Of a stretch of 33,840 bases of DNA, positions 26,088 through 33,840 are shown in pieces. The position numbers were made by a program, and so were the translations under genes. The notes beneath the pieces were generated by a model. That model had not been told where the DNA came from. It ran no database searches and saw nothing but the letters and a program-made list of their open reading frames with translations. The stretch spans positions 1-33,840 of the forward strand of contig QCJQ01000010.1 of NCBI GenBank assembly GCA_003215935.1. Direction: 5' to 3'. Position 1 is the stretch's first letter, and every line of letters begins with the position of its first letter. Source of the DNA: Prochlorococcus sp. AG-409-D09 (GTDB lineage: Bacteria; Cyanobacteriota; Cyanobacteriia; PCC-6307; Cyanobiaceae).

Positions 26088-26603
26088 ATGTCTCTGGCCT
26101 TTAATGCTCGACAGAAACTTGATTTGCCTGTTAAAAGCGATTCTCAGCGACTTCCTGATTATCTCTTACAACAGGAAAGAGTAGTAGGTGCAATGCTGGA
26201 TCCTAAAAAACTCACACCTTTAGGTCCAAATAGATTTCGCTATGAGGTTACGAGCTTTAAGGTTTTTCAATTGCAGGTTAACCCTGTTGTGACAATAGAA
26301 GTGGTGAATACACAAAGTCAAATTCATATGTATGTAACAGAAAGTCATTTAGATGGATTGGGCTTAGTTGATGATTTTGTTCTTACGTTGGATGCGAGGT
26401 TGAAAGCCACATCAGAAGGCCTTGATGGTGAAGCACTTTTAGGAGTTACTGTTAGTCAGCCACCTTTGTTGAAATTAATTCCTCCTAGAATTCTAGAGTC
26501 AACAGGAGAATCAATATTAAATGGGATTCTGCTTGGAATTAAGGCTAGAGTCGGTCAACAACTGGTAAAAGATTTTGAAGATTGGTGCAACAAACAGAAC
26601 TAA
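26088..26603 (+). CDS. DUF1997 family protein
   Basis: The frame can begin at TTG 26067, but ATG 26088 has a Shine-Dalgarno sequence (GGAGAAG, 26072-26078) at about 9 nt and gives the usual family N-terminus (MSLAFNARQKLDLPV), so it is preferred (171 aa). The sequence (LPDYLLQQERVVGAMLDPKKLTPLGPNRFRYEV..., VTIEVVNTQSQIHMYV, a C-terminal amphipathic helix) fits DUF1997, a family restricted largely to cyanobacteria and plastids with a START-like appearance and no known function. It is convergent with rnhB across an 11-bp gap. Confidence 0.85.
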   Translation: MSLAFNARQKLDLPVKSDSQRLPDYLLQQERVVGAMLDPKKLTPLGPNRFRYEVTSFKVFQLQVNPVVTIEVVNTQSQIHMYVTESHLDGLGLVDDFVLTLDARLKATSEGLDGEALLGVTVSQPPLLKLIPPRILESTGESILNGILLGIKARVGQQLVKDFEDWCNKQN

Positions 26604-26614
26604 AAAAGTATTTC

Positions 26615-27202
26615 TTAACTATTAATTATTTTTTTTAAGAATGATTTTCTGTGCAAATTTAATACGCCATTCTGTTTAATTGCCTTAATATGCGCTTTAG
26701 TTCCATATCCCACATGACTTTCTAATCCATAGCCAGGAAATTTCTTTGAAAGTCTTTTAATTATTAGATCTCTTTCTTCTTTTGCAATTACACTAGCTGC
26801 TGCTATTGCTGGTGATTTATCTTCACCGTTTACTATTGTTATCTGTTGACCTGTCCATGCTCTTAGTGGAAGTTTTCCATCGACCAAAATAATTCTAGGT
26901 ATTTTAGGTAAACGTTGAAGTGCCCTAATCATAGCAATTTCAGTCGCTTCTCTTATCCCTAATAAATCTATTTCCTCTGCAGATGATTGACCAAGAGACC
27001 AAAAATTTGCTTTTTTCTTTATTAGTGGAACTAAAATTTTTCTTTGTTTTGCAGTTAATTTCTTGCTATCTTTAAGTCCTTTATTTAGTAAGTATTCTCC
27101 CTCTACATTAGATATTATAACTGCTCCAGCAAGAACTGGACCGAATAAACATCCTCGCCCAACCTCATCTAATCCAGCAATATCCTCTCCATTAAAATTC
27201 AT
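26615..27202 (-). CDS. rnhB: Ribonuclease HII
   Basis: The 195-residue enzyme removes ribonucleotides and RNA primers from RNA-DNA hybrids. IAGLDEVGRG holds the metal-binding Asp12 and Glu13, and VDGKLPL and SPAIAAASVIAKEERD are further conserved blocks. The frame extends to ATG 27247, but that would add a low-complexity peptide read from the rne arginine-repeat region in another frame. ATG 27202, 1 nt after the rne stop, places the catalytic motif at the usual distance from the N-terminus and is preferred. It is cotranscribed with rne. Confidence 0.93.
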   Translation of the reverse strand: MNFNGEDIAGLDEVGRGCLFGPVLAGAVIISNVEGEYLLNKGLKDSKKLTAKQRKILVPLIKKKANFWSLGQSSAEEIDLLGIREATEIAMIRALQRLPKIPRIILVDGKLPLRAWTGQQITIVNGEDKSPAIAAASVIAKEERDLIIKRLSKKFPGYGLESHVGYGTKAHIKAIKQNGVLNLHRKSFLKKIINS

Positions 27203-27203
27203 C

Positions 27204-29141
27204 TTATACCGAAGCTGATGATCTTCTTCTCCTTCTTCGTGGGTCATCTACTTGTTCTTGATTTTCTATTGATGAATCTTCCTTCTCTTCTTCTATTGTC
27301 TTGATATTGTCTTTTTGTTCTATTACTTCTTCACTTATTTGTATTTTTGAGGAGTCTATATTGATAGTCTCTTCTTCTTTTTTATTTAAAGTAGTATGAT
27401 TGGACATTTCTTCATTGGTAGATATATTGAGTGCCACTTCCGATTTATGTGATATACGAGAGACTATTTTCCCTTTCTTTCTTTTTTTTGTTGAACTCAT
27501 AGCTAGCTTTTCTTGAGCTTCTTTGATAATTGTATTTTCATCTTCTCCTGGTCTAACAATTTGAACTATATAGTTTTCAGTTTCAGGTAAATTTTCATTT
27601 AATAGAATTGGATTGAAACCTAATGAGCTAAATACCAATTCTTCTTCGCTGTTAATCTTTATAGAAATAATTTCTGTTTCTTGTTTCTGTTGAAAAGTCT
27701 CAATTGAACTTTCTTCTTGTGATGATTCAGATGAATTTGTATTATCGGTTTCATGATTATTTTCGTTATCTTCAACTATTGCATTTATTTCTTGTTCGCG
27801 ATTACGCTGCGATCGTTTTTTCTTATGTGAGTCATTTTCAACAATAGTATTGTTTTCTTTTTGATGATTATTTGAAGTAGGAATGTAACCACTTACATTG
27901 GCTAATGGTTGTATTTGCTCTTTACCTGGAAGATTTGTTATGTGTCCTTTGCCTGAACAATTAGGACAGGTTTTACCAAATAACTCATATATATTTTGTC
28001 CTTGTCTTTTTCGTGTAAGTTCGACTAATCCAAGTTCAGTAAGTTGGGCAATTTGTGGCCTAGCAGAATCATTTTTAATTGAGGAAGTAAAGTGCTCTAA
28101 AAGTTGAAGTTGATCTCTTCGAGAATCCATATCTATAAAATCAATTATGATTACACCTCCGATATTTCTTAGTTTTAATTGACGTGCAATTTCAACAGCA
28201 GCTTCACAGTTTGTCCAAAGCACAGTTTCACGTGAATTTGCTGATCTTGTAAAAGAACCTGAATTGACATCTATAACTGTTAAAGCTTCTGTGGGTTCAA
28301 TAATTATGTATCCGCCAGATGGCAACTCTACTCGAGGTTTTAAAGCATTATTGATGGCAGAATTGATTCTATAATATTCAAGTAATTCACTAGATTCGTT
28401 ATGAACTTGTATTGCTACTTCACCTTTATCTGAACCTAAAAATTTTCGAATTCGTTCAACATCAGAATTATTTTCAACAATAATTTTGTTTAGACTTGGT
28501 GAAACATGATCCCTTAATATTCGGTGAATAAAATCTTCGTCTCTATTTAATAAAATAGGAGGATTACATGTTTCAGATGCTTGTTGAATTAATTCCCATT
28601 GTTTTAAAAGGTTTTCAAGATCATCTATTAGTAAATCTTCGTTAATACCTTCAGCTTCAGTTCTTATTAAAACACCTGTAGATGGAGGTTTAACTAAAAC
28701 ACCTAAAGCACGCAGTCGATTGCGTTCACTCTCAGTATTAATGCGACGCGATATATTTACTCCTTGACCATTGGGTTGCAGTATTAGGTATCGACCAGGA
28801 AGAGATAAATTACCTGTCAATCTGGGACCTTTGTTACCAGTAGGCTCTTTCATTACTTGCACCAGTACTTTTTGGCGCGGTTCTAAAAGCTCAGTGATTC
28901 CAGCAGCACCTTCTTTTAAACGTAGTGGACCTAAATCACTTACATGAATAAATCCATTCTTTTCACTTTCTCCAATGTTTACAAATGCTGCATCTATTCC
29001 TGGTAAAACATTTTCGACAGTTCCTAAAAATACATCTCCAATTTGGTAGCGACCTTGAGCGACAATTAATTCGTCAATTCTCTCATCAGTGAGCAAAGCT
29101 GCTATTCGCAGCTGCTCAGAGATGACAATTTGTTGGGGCAT
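27204..29141 (-). CDS. rne: Ribonuclease E/G family endoribonuclease
   Basis: The 645-residue protein is the cyanobacterial RNase E that starts mRNA decay and processes rRNA. It has an N-terminal S1 domain (about 30-120), catalytic Asp291 and Asp334 (spaced 43, as in the E. coli enzyme), and the zinc-link CPNC at Cys392/Cys395. After about residue 410 it becomes disordered and rich in Glu, Asn, Ser and Lys. It ends with a six-arginine run plus SSASV, the conserved cyanobacterial C-terminal motif known to bind PNPase. It lacks the long E. coli-type degradosome scaffold. rnhB follows 1 nt later. Confidence 0.97.
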   Translation of the reverse strand: MPQQIVISEQLRIAALLTDERIDELIVAQGRYQIGDVFLGTVENVLPGIDAAFVNIGESEKNGFIHVSDLGPLRLKEGAAGITELLEPRQKVLVQVMKEPTGNKGPRLTGNLSLPGRYLILQPNGQGVNISRRINTESERNRLRALGVLVKPPSTGVLIRTEAEGINEDLLIDDLENLLKQWELIQQASETCNPPILLNRDEDFIHRILRDHVSPSLNKIIVENNSDVERIRKFLGSDKGEVAIQVHNESSELLEYYRINSAINNALKPRVELPSGGYIIIEPTEALTVIDVNSGSFTRSANSRETVLWTNCEAAVEIARQLKLRNIGGVIIIDFIDMDSRRDQLQLLEHFTSSIKNDSARPQIAQLTELGLVELTRKRQGQNIYELFGKTCPNCSGKGHITNLPGKEQIQPLANVSGYIPTSNNHQKENNTIVENDSHKKKRSQRNREQEINAIVEDNENNHETDNTNSSESSQEESSIETFQQKQETEIISIKINSEEELVFSSLGFNPILLNENLPETENYIVQIVRPGEDENTIIKEAQEKLAMSSTKKRKKGKIVSRISHKSEVALNISTNEEMSNHTTLNKKEEETINIDSSKIQISEEVIEQKDNIKTIEEEKEDSSIENQEQVDDPRRRRRRSSASV

Positions 29142-29157
29142 ATAAAGAAATGAGTGT

Positions 29158-29172
29158 GAGCCCTGCTGGCTC
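29158..29172 (-). promoter_or_regulatory. Hairpin in the rne leader
   Basis: On the minus strand GAGCC-AGCAG-GGCTC forms a 5-bp GC-rich stem, 17-31 nt upstream of the rne ATG. RNase E is autoregulated through its leader in enterobacteria. Similar control here is only a possibility. Confidence 0.35.
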
Positions 29173-29275
29173 TTAATTAATCATGGATTTGCAGAAATGC
29201 TGCGATTTTAGTTACTAGTTAACGAAGTAAATCTTGTTGGAAGAGATAGTTGAGCCGAAGATCTTAGTTTTGATA

Positions 29276-29359
29276 ATGAGTGACTATCCCGCATTAATTG
29301 CCAGACTTGGCAAGGAGAAAAAACTGTCTCTTCCTTCAGGACGAACGTTAGCTGAATAA
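29276..29359 (+). CDS. Possible 27-codon small gene upstream of rne, antisense to its leader region
   Basis: ATG 29276 to TAA 29357-29359 encodes a 27-residue hydrophilic peptide (MSDYPALIARLGKEKKL...). A TTG at 29234 would extend it to 41 residues. A stable hairpin (29358-29390) begins at the stop codon. No good Shine-Dalgarno sequence is seen. It lies in the 258-bp region between rne and the radical SAM gene, both on the other strand. The peptide is not low-complexity and lies in a clean frame, but short ORFs are common by chance. Confidence 0.3.
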   Translation: MSDYPALIARLGKEKKLSLPSGRTLAE

Positions 29360-29390
29360 ACATTAGAGCCTAACTTCGGCTCTTATGTTT
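29358..29390. terminator. Hairpin terminator downstream of the radical SAM gene
   Basis: AAACAT-T-AGAGCC (29358-29370) pairs with GGCTCT-T-ATGTTT (29378-29390) across a 7-nt loop, with a single T-T mismatch. It starts 9 bp after the stop of the minus-strand radical SAM gene, so it most likely ends that transcript. It could also end a transcript of the small plus-strand ORF. Confidence 0.7.
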
Positions 29391-29399
29391 AGAGTAGCA

Positions 29400-32066
29400 C
29401 TAGTGCAACTTAAGTTCATCTCTTTTTATACATTTTATATTAAGAGGTTGATTTAAAAATTTTGATAACCAGTGTTGAATTTGAATAGGTTTAACACTTC
29501 TTCCCATTGAATCGATTAATGCATCTAGCTTTACTTTTATAATTTCAACTGGCTCTAGTTCATTTTCTATATTTCCTATGTCTTTTATAATTAGAGATTT
29601 AAGAGCAGGCCTACAATCCCTTTGGCGATCTCGACCTTTTTTATCTTTATCACTCCAAACAAGTTCTTGTGAATAAAGTAAATGCTTCAAACCTTCTTCC
29701 CAGTCCGTTAATAAAGGTTTTTTATCTGAAATTGCCTGTAATTCAAAACTCCATATAGCTTCTGAAAGTTCTTGGGATAGACTTTTACTATTAATAGGAA
29801 TTTTTATAGCTGAGAGAATTTCAAGTCCAATTGGTAATTCTTCTTGAAGATCTTTCATAACAGTTTCTGCCTCTAAAGGCTGATAAAAATCAATATCCAT
29901 TAGTTCACTTAGCCCCTCTATCCCTAAAGGTAAAGCTAACCCAATTTGTAATCTTGGAAGCGGGTGAAATCCACCGGAATAGCTCACAGGTAGATTACTT
30001 CTTCGTAATGCTCTTTCTATTATGCGAGTTAAATCTAGATGACTAGTTAAATGCATTGGGTTTCTTTTACTGAATCTCATTCTTACTTTGCAATTTTTTT
30101 CAGTATGAGGTTTTTGCTCAATTCTTTGTTTGGGTATAGGTGGACTAGGGATTATTTTATTTTCACCTAATTCTGGCCCACATACTCCACATTTACTACA
30201 ACTATTGAATGAACAATCAGGAATTACTTTTTGGTTTAGGGCTCTTTGAAAGTCTTGTATTAACCACTCTTTATTTAATCCTGTATCGATATGATCCCAA
30301 GGTAATGGTTGTATACAAAAATTGTAAATCTCTTTACCTTTTAAGTTAGAAATAGAACTCCAATTTCCTATTTCTAACTCTCTATATTTTTCTTGCAAAT
30401 TAGCATTTTTTATTGCTTTCATCCACGCTGCGTAAGCACGTTCTTGTGATTCAAACCAAGCATCCATTCCGGCACCTGATTTCCATGCATTTTCTATTAC
30501 TGAAGATAATTCTCTATTTCCTCTGCCAATAAAATCTTCAATTGCAGAAATCCTAACATCAGTATAATTAACCTTTATTCCCTTTGATCTTTGAAAAGCT
30601 TCTTTAAGTAAGTTTTGTTTTCTTACAAAGTCCTTAGAAGAGACGCTGTGCCATTGAAAAGGTGTATGAGGTTTTGGTGTGAAATTACTAATAGTTATGT
30701 TTAAACTTAGCTTCCCTAAATGAATGCATTGTTTTTGAATCCACCTACATGTATTTGCAATACCTATAACATCTTCGTCATTTTCACCCGGTAATCCAAT
30801 CATAAAATATAATTTTATTTTTTTGTACCCATTTTCCATAGCCTTTGTAATTCCATTCAGAAGATCATCATCTGTAAGACCTTTATTTATTATGTCTCTG
30901 AGCCTTTGAGATCCGGCCTCGGGAGCAAATGTAAGGCCGGATTTTCTATTTCCACCTAAAATATGTGCAATATTTTCGTCAAATTGGTCAATTCGTTGAC
31001 TAGGTAATTGCAAAGATATGTTTTTTTCTGCAAGACGATTCCTTAATTCAATTCCTACAGAAGGTAGAGATAAATAATCACTGCAACTTAGAGATAAAAG
31101 TGAAAAATCACTAAAACCAGTTTTTTCCATCCCTTTTTCAACTGCTTCAATAACTTCCATAGGTTCTAAATCTCTTGCAGGACGAGTAATCATGCCTGGT
31201 TGACAAAAGCGGCATCCTTTAGTGCATCCTCTTCTTATCTCAATCGTCAGACGGTCATGAACAGTTTCAATATTTGGGACTAGTCCCATGCCATAACTAG
31301 GAATAGGTTTCGCAACTCTTCGAAGAATTTTTTTTGGAACTTCTGCTTTAATAGGTTCCAGAGAAATATTGTCTTTCCCAATTTCATATAAAGATGGTAC
31401 ATAAACGCCAGGGATCTCTGAAAGTTCTTTTAGTAGTGCAGATCTACTTAAATTGTTTTTCTTGAGTTCTGAAATACATAATCCAATCTCGGGAAGTAAT
31501 TCTTCCCCATCTCCTAAAGCAAAAAAATCGAAGAAGTTGGCATATGGTTCAGGATTGCTTGTTGCAGTCGGTCCTCCAGCAAATATAAGAGGTGGAGAAG
31601 ATATATGATCTATTGGAAGATTACCTCTGTGTTTTGAGTAAATAGGTATATTTGCCAAGTCAAGCATTTCTAGAATATTTGTAGCGCCAAGCTCATAGCT
31701 AAGACTGAAACCAAGAATGTCAAAAGCAATCAAAGGCATTCTTGTTTCAACGCCAAATAATGGTTCTGATTTTTCTCTTAGTTTTTGTGATAGGTCATCG
31801 GCAGGTAAGTAAGCTCTGTCACAAATTTGATGTGGAACCTCATTCAGAATTGAGTAAAGGATTATGTGCCCTAAGTTGCTCGCGCCAATTTCATAAATTT
31901 CTGGATACGTTAAGGCCCAACGAACTTTGGCTTTTGTCCAGTCTTTAGTTTTAACTCCGATTTCATGCCCCATATATCTGGCTGGTTTATTGATATCACT
32001 ATCAATAAGTTTGTCAAAGTCAATTTTTTTATGCTTGTTTAAAGCACTTAGAATTTTTCTTTCCAA
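29400..32066 (-). CDS. Radical SAM protein fused to DUF2344 domain
   Basis: The 888-residue protein has an N-terminal B12-binding-like region (about 40-220), then a radical SAM domain with Cys281, Cys285 and Cys288 (RRGCTKGCRFCQPG) and the LYFMIGLPGE motif. A linker rich in cysteines follows (about 620-650: CSFNSCSKCGVCG, a possible extra Fe-S site), and then a C-terminal DUF2344 domain starting VRMRFSKRNPMHLTSHLDL. This corresponds to the TIGR03960 plus TIGR03936 pair, which in other bacteria is often encoded as two genes near an RNase E/G gene. Here it lies just upstream of rne on the same strand. Substrate unknown; the RNase linkage suggests an RNA or ribosome-related modification, which is inference. 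Confidence 0.88.
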   Translation of the reverse strand: MERKILSALNKHKKIDFDKLIDSDINKPARYMGHEIGVKTKDWTKAKVRWALTYPEIYEIGASNLGHIILYSILNEVPHQICDRAYLPADDLSQKLREKSEPLFGVETRMPLIAFDILGFSLSYELGATNILEMLDLANIPIYSKHRGNLPIDHISSPPLIFAGGPTATSNPEPYANFFDFFALGDGEELLPEIGLCISELKKNNLSRSALLKELSEIPGVYVPSLYEIGKDNISLEPIKAEVPKKILRRVAKPIPSYGMGLVPNIETVHDRLTIEIRRGCTKGCRFCQPGMITRPARDLEPMEVIEAVEKGMEKTGFSDFSLLSLSCSDYLSLPSVGIELRNRLAEKNISLQLPSQRIDQFDENIAHILGGNRKSGLTFAPEAGSQRLRDIINKGLTDDDLLNGITKAMENGYKKIKLYFMIGLPGENDEDVIGIANTCRWIQKQCIHLGKLSLNITISNFTPKPHTPFQWHSVSSKDFVRKQNLLKEAFQRSKGIKVNYTDVRISAIEDFIGRGNRELSSVIENAWKSGAGMDAWFESQERAYAAWMKAIKNANLQEKYRELEIGNWSSISNLKGKEIYNFCIQPLPWDHIDTGLNKEWLIQDFQRALNQKVIPDCSFNSCSKCGVCGPELGENKIIPSPPIPKQRIEQKPHTEKNCKVRMRFSKRNPMHLTSHLDLTRIIERALRRSNLPVSYSGGFHPLPRLQIGLALPLGIEGLSELMDIDFYQPLEAETVMKDLQEELPIGLEILSAIKIPINSKSLSQELSEAIWSFELQAISDKKPLLTDWEEGLKHLLYSQELVWSDKDKKGRDRQRDCRPALKSLIIKDIGNIENELEPVEIIKVKLDALIDSMGRSVKPIQIQHWLSKFLNQPLNIKCIKRDELKLH

Positions 32067-32164
32067 CAGTTAAAGACACTTCTTAAATACATCGTATGGA
32101 TTATTTCTATACATAGGTACTGATTCCATAGCAATATGAATTAGATGTTTCGGCATTTGTTCTT

Positions 32165-33391
32165 TTGTTTAAAGTCAACACTAATTACCTCAAGCTGAAG
32201 GCTGGCTACCTTTTCCCAGAGATAGCTAGAAGAGTAAAAGCTTTTAGTCTAGAAAATCCTGAGAAATCCCTCATTCGTTTAGGGATTGGAGATGTTACTG
32301 AACCACTACCTAAAGCTTGTTGCAAAGCAATGCATTCAGCTATTGAGGAAATGGCCACGCATGATGGTTTTCATGGTTATGGCCCAGAGCAAGGTTACTT
32401 TTGGCTTAGAGAATCCATAGCAAAGTTTGATTATCAACTAAGAGGTTGTGATATATCACCTGAAGAAATATTTGTTTCTGATGGTTCAAAATGTGATAGC
32501 AGTAATATTTTAGATATTTTGAGTTCTAATAACAAAATAGCTGTAACTGATCCTGTATATCCTGTATATGTTGATAGTAATGTTATGAAAGGTCATACTA
32601 GAGAAGCTAATGAATTTGGACAATATGAAGGACTTGTTTATATAGCCATTAATGAAGATAATAATTTTGTAGCAAAGATACCTGAAGAATCAGTTGATAT
32701 CATTTATCTTTGTTTTCCAAATAATCCTACTGGTGCTGTAGCTACAAAAAACCAATTAACTGATTGGGTTAATTATGCAAAGAAAAATGATGCATTAATT
32801 CTTTTTGACGCAGCTTATGAGGCATTTATTCAGGATCAATCATTACCTCATTCTATCTATGAAATAGAAGGAGCGAGAGATTGTGCAATTGAATTTCGTT
32901 CGTTTTCAAAAAATGCTGGATTTACTGGAACGAGATGTGCTTTTACTGTGATACCTAAGGCTTTAGTTGCTAAATCTTTAACTGGATCAGAAATTGATTT
33001 ATGGTCTTTATGGAATCGTCGTCAATGTACCAAATTTAATGGTGTTAGTTATATAGTCCAACGTGGTGCTGAGGCTATTTATTCAGATGAAGGTAGAGTA
33101 GAAATAAAAAAATTAATTGACTTTTATATGAATAATGCTGAAATTATTAGAAATTCTTTAACTAAATCTGGCTTTAAAGTTTATGGAGCTGAAAATGCTC
33201 CTTATGCTTGGATTAAAGTGCCAAAATCAATGAATTCATGGGAGTTTTTTGACTTTCTTTTAAATCGAGCGAATGTCGTGGGAACTCCTGGGAGTGGATT
33301 TGGTTCAGCTGGTGAAGGTTATTTTCGTTTATCGGCGTTTAATACATTAGAAAATGTTGAGCAGGCAATGTATAAGATTGCAAAAATGTGA
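32165..33391 (+). CDS. dapL: LL-diaminopimelate aminotransferase
   Basis: The 408-residue PLP-dependent transaminase makes LL-diaminopimelate directly from tetrahydrodipicolinate, the lysine/peptidoglycan route of cyanobacteria and plants. N-terminal [18 protein letters not shown] and [12 protein letters not shown] are typical. The conserved NNPTGA motif is present, and Lys249 in [14 protein letters not shown] is the PLP Schiff-base lysine. A TTG start at 32165 gives the usual N-terminus. It overlaps the possible GTG start of the clpS frame and is divergent from the radical SAM gene over 98 bp. Confidence 0.96.
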   Translation: MFKVNTNYLKLKAGYLFPEIARRVKAFSLENPEKSLIRLGIGDVTEPLPKACCKAMHSAIEEMATHDGFHGYGPEQGYFWLRESIAKFDYQLRGCDISPEEIFVSDGSKCDSSNILDILSSNNKIAVTDPVYPVYVDSNVMKGHTREANEFGQYEGLVYIAINEDNNFVAKIPEESVDIIYLCFPNNPTGAVATKNQLTDWVNYAKKNDALILFDAAYEAFIQDQSLPHSIYEIEGARDCAIEFRSFSKNAGFTGTRCAFTVIPKALVAKSLTGSEIDLWSLWNRRQCTKFNGVSYIVQRGAEAIYSDEGRVEIKKLIDFYMNNAEIIRNSLTKSGFKVYGAENAPYAWIKVPKSMNSWEFFDFLLNRANVVGTPGSGFGSAGEGYFRLSAFNTLENVEQAMYKIAKM

Positions 33392-33426
33392 GATTAGCTA
33401 TGAGTAATCAATTTGGAGCATTAATA

Positions 33427-33765
33427 ATGGTTGCATTTGAGCCTCTTAATCAGATGGTCGAAGCTCCAGATAGAAGCCCAGGTGGTGCAACAGTTTTAGA
33501 CAAGCAAAAAGAACGTCAGCGAAGACTATCGCCTCGATACAAAGTTTTGCTTCATAATGACCCTATTAACTCAATGGATTACGTCGTAACCACCTTGAGG
33601 CAGGTGGTCCCTCAATTAAGCGAGCAAGATGCAATTAAAGTTATGCTTGAAGCTCATAATACGGGTGTTGGTTTAGTTATTATTTGTGATCTTGAACCGG
33701 CAGAATTCTATTGTGAAACTTTAAAATCAAAAGGACTAACATCTACCATTGAATCCGAAAACTGA
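33427..33765 (+). CDS. clpS: ATP-dependent Clp protease adaptor ClpS
   Basis: The 112-residue protein contains the ClpS core: SPRYKVLLHNDPINSMDYVVTTLRQVVPQLSEQDAIKVMLEAHNTGVG and the C-terminal EPAEFYCETLKSKGL. ClpS binds the N-domain of ClpC/ClpA and delivers N-degron substrates. The HNDxxxxMDYV segment supplies the substrate-binding acidic pair. The frame could start at GTG 33388 or ATG 33400, but ATG 33427 has TTGGAG (33413-33418) 8 nt upstream, so it is preferred. The N-terminal 35 residues are poorly structured. The gene is downstream of dapL on the same strand and probably cotranscribed. Confidence 0.9.
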   Translation: MVAFEPLNQMVEAPDRSPGGATVLDKQKERQRRLSPRYKVLLHNDPINSMDYVVTTLRQVVPQLSEQDAIKVMLEAHNTGVGLVIICDLEPAEFYCETLKSKGLTSTIESEN

Positions 33766-33793
33766 TTCCTTAATTTTAAATGTTTGGGGGAAA

Positions 33794-33819
33794 TGGCTGT
33801 TACAGCCAAATACTATAAT
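33794..33819 (+). promoter_or_regulatory. Palindrome plus -10 box at the right edge (candidate promoter)
   Basis: TGGCTG-TTA-CAGCCA (33794-33808) is a perfect 6-bp dyad. A TATAAT box follows at 33814-33819, 5 nt later. The layout suggests a regulated promoter for a gene beyond the window, with the dyad near the -35 region. It could instead be a weak terminator for clpS, but no T tract follows. Confidence 0.45.
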
Positions 33820-33840
33820 CCCAACTTTAACCATATTCCC

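Noticed and set aside
1-33840. tRNA, rRNA, CRISPR, toxin-antitoxin, defence or prophage elements
   Set aside because: None of the expected sequence hallmarks was seen; all sizeable ORFs are core chromosomal genes.

Overview
The window is a stretch of compact, AT-rich chromosome from a marine picocyanobacterium, most probably Prochlorococcus. Evidence: photosystem I genes psaI, psaL, psaA and psaB, ferredoxin-dependent glutamate synthase, a CbiG-CobJ fusion, a close match (from memory) to the cyanobacterial MPBQ/MSBQ methyltransferase, an RNase E with the cyanobacterial arginine-rich C-terminus, low G+C, and genes packed with almost no spacing. I cannot name the strain from sequence alone.

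Layout. 1-1074: three small or unassigned single-span membrane proteins, the first cut by the window edge. 1077-4167: a cell-envelope group (class A beta-lactamase-like serine hydrolase, NlpC/P60 hydrolase, family 2 glycosyltransferase, HEAT-repeat membrane protein). 4311-10058: a photosystem I block, psaI-psaL on the plus strand facing psaA-psaB on the minus strand, with a long perfect-stem terminator between them and, before it, an exact 212-bp second copy of the psaL 3' end. 10059-10693: a gene-free divergent region with the psaA leader and the cobJ upstream sequence. 10694-13505: cobJ and lipA. 13507-18406: gltB and a YCII-domain gene on the minus strand. 18742-23527: the str-type operon rpsL-rpsG-fusA-tuf-rpsJ. 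23592-25192: a Lon-N-domain protein overlapping the quinone methyltransferase. 25195-29141: pheA, a DUF1997 gene, rnhB and rne. 29400-32066: a radical SAM/DUF2344 fusion. 32165-33765: dapL and clpS, then a promoter-like region at the right edge.

Functionally this is core metabolism: light harvesting, nitrogen assimilation (Fd-GOGAT), cofactors (cobalamin, lipoate, plastoquinone/tocopherol methylation), amino acids (phenylalanine, lysine/diaminopimelate), translation and RNA decay. I see no insertion sequences, phage genes, CRISPR arrays, tRNAs or rRNAs.

I do not find a convincing new multi-gene system. The most unusual feature is the partial psaL duplication. Next come several uncatalogued structured leaders and hairpins (psaA, rpsL, rne, tuf-rpsJ, right edge), an uncertain cobJ start next to an A10 tract, a possible 27-codon gene before rne, and repeated tail-to-tail gene pairs with overlaps or gaps of only 1-2 nt.
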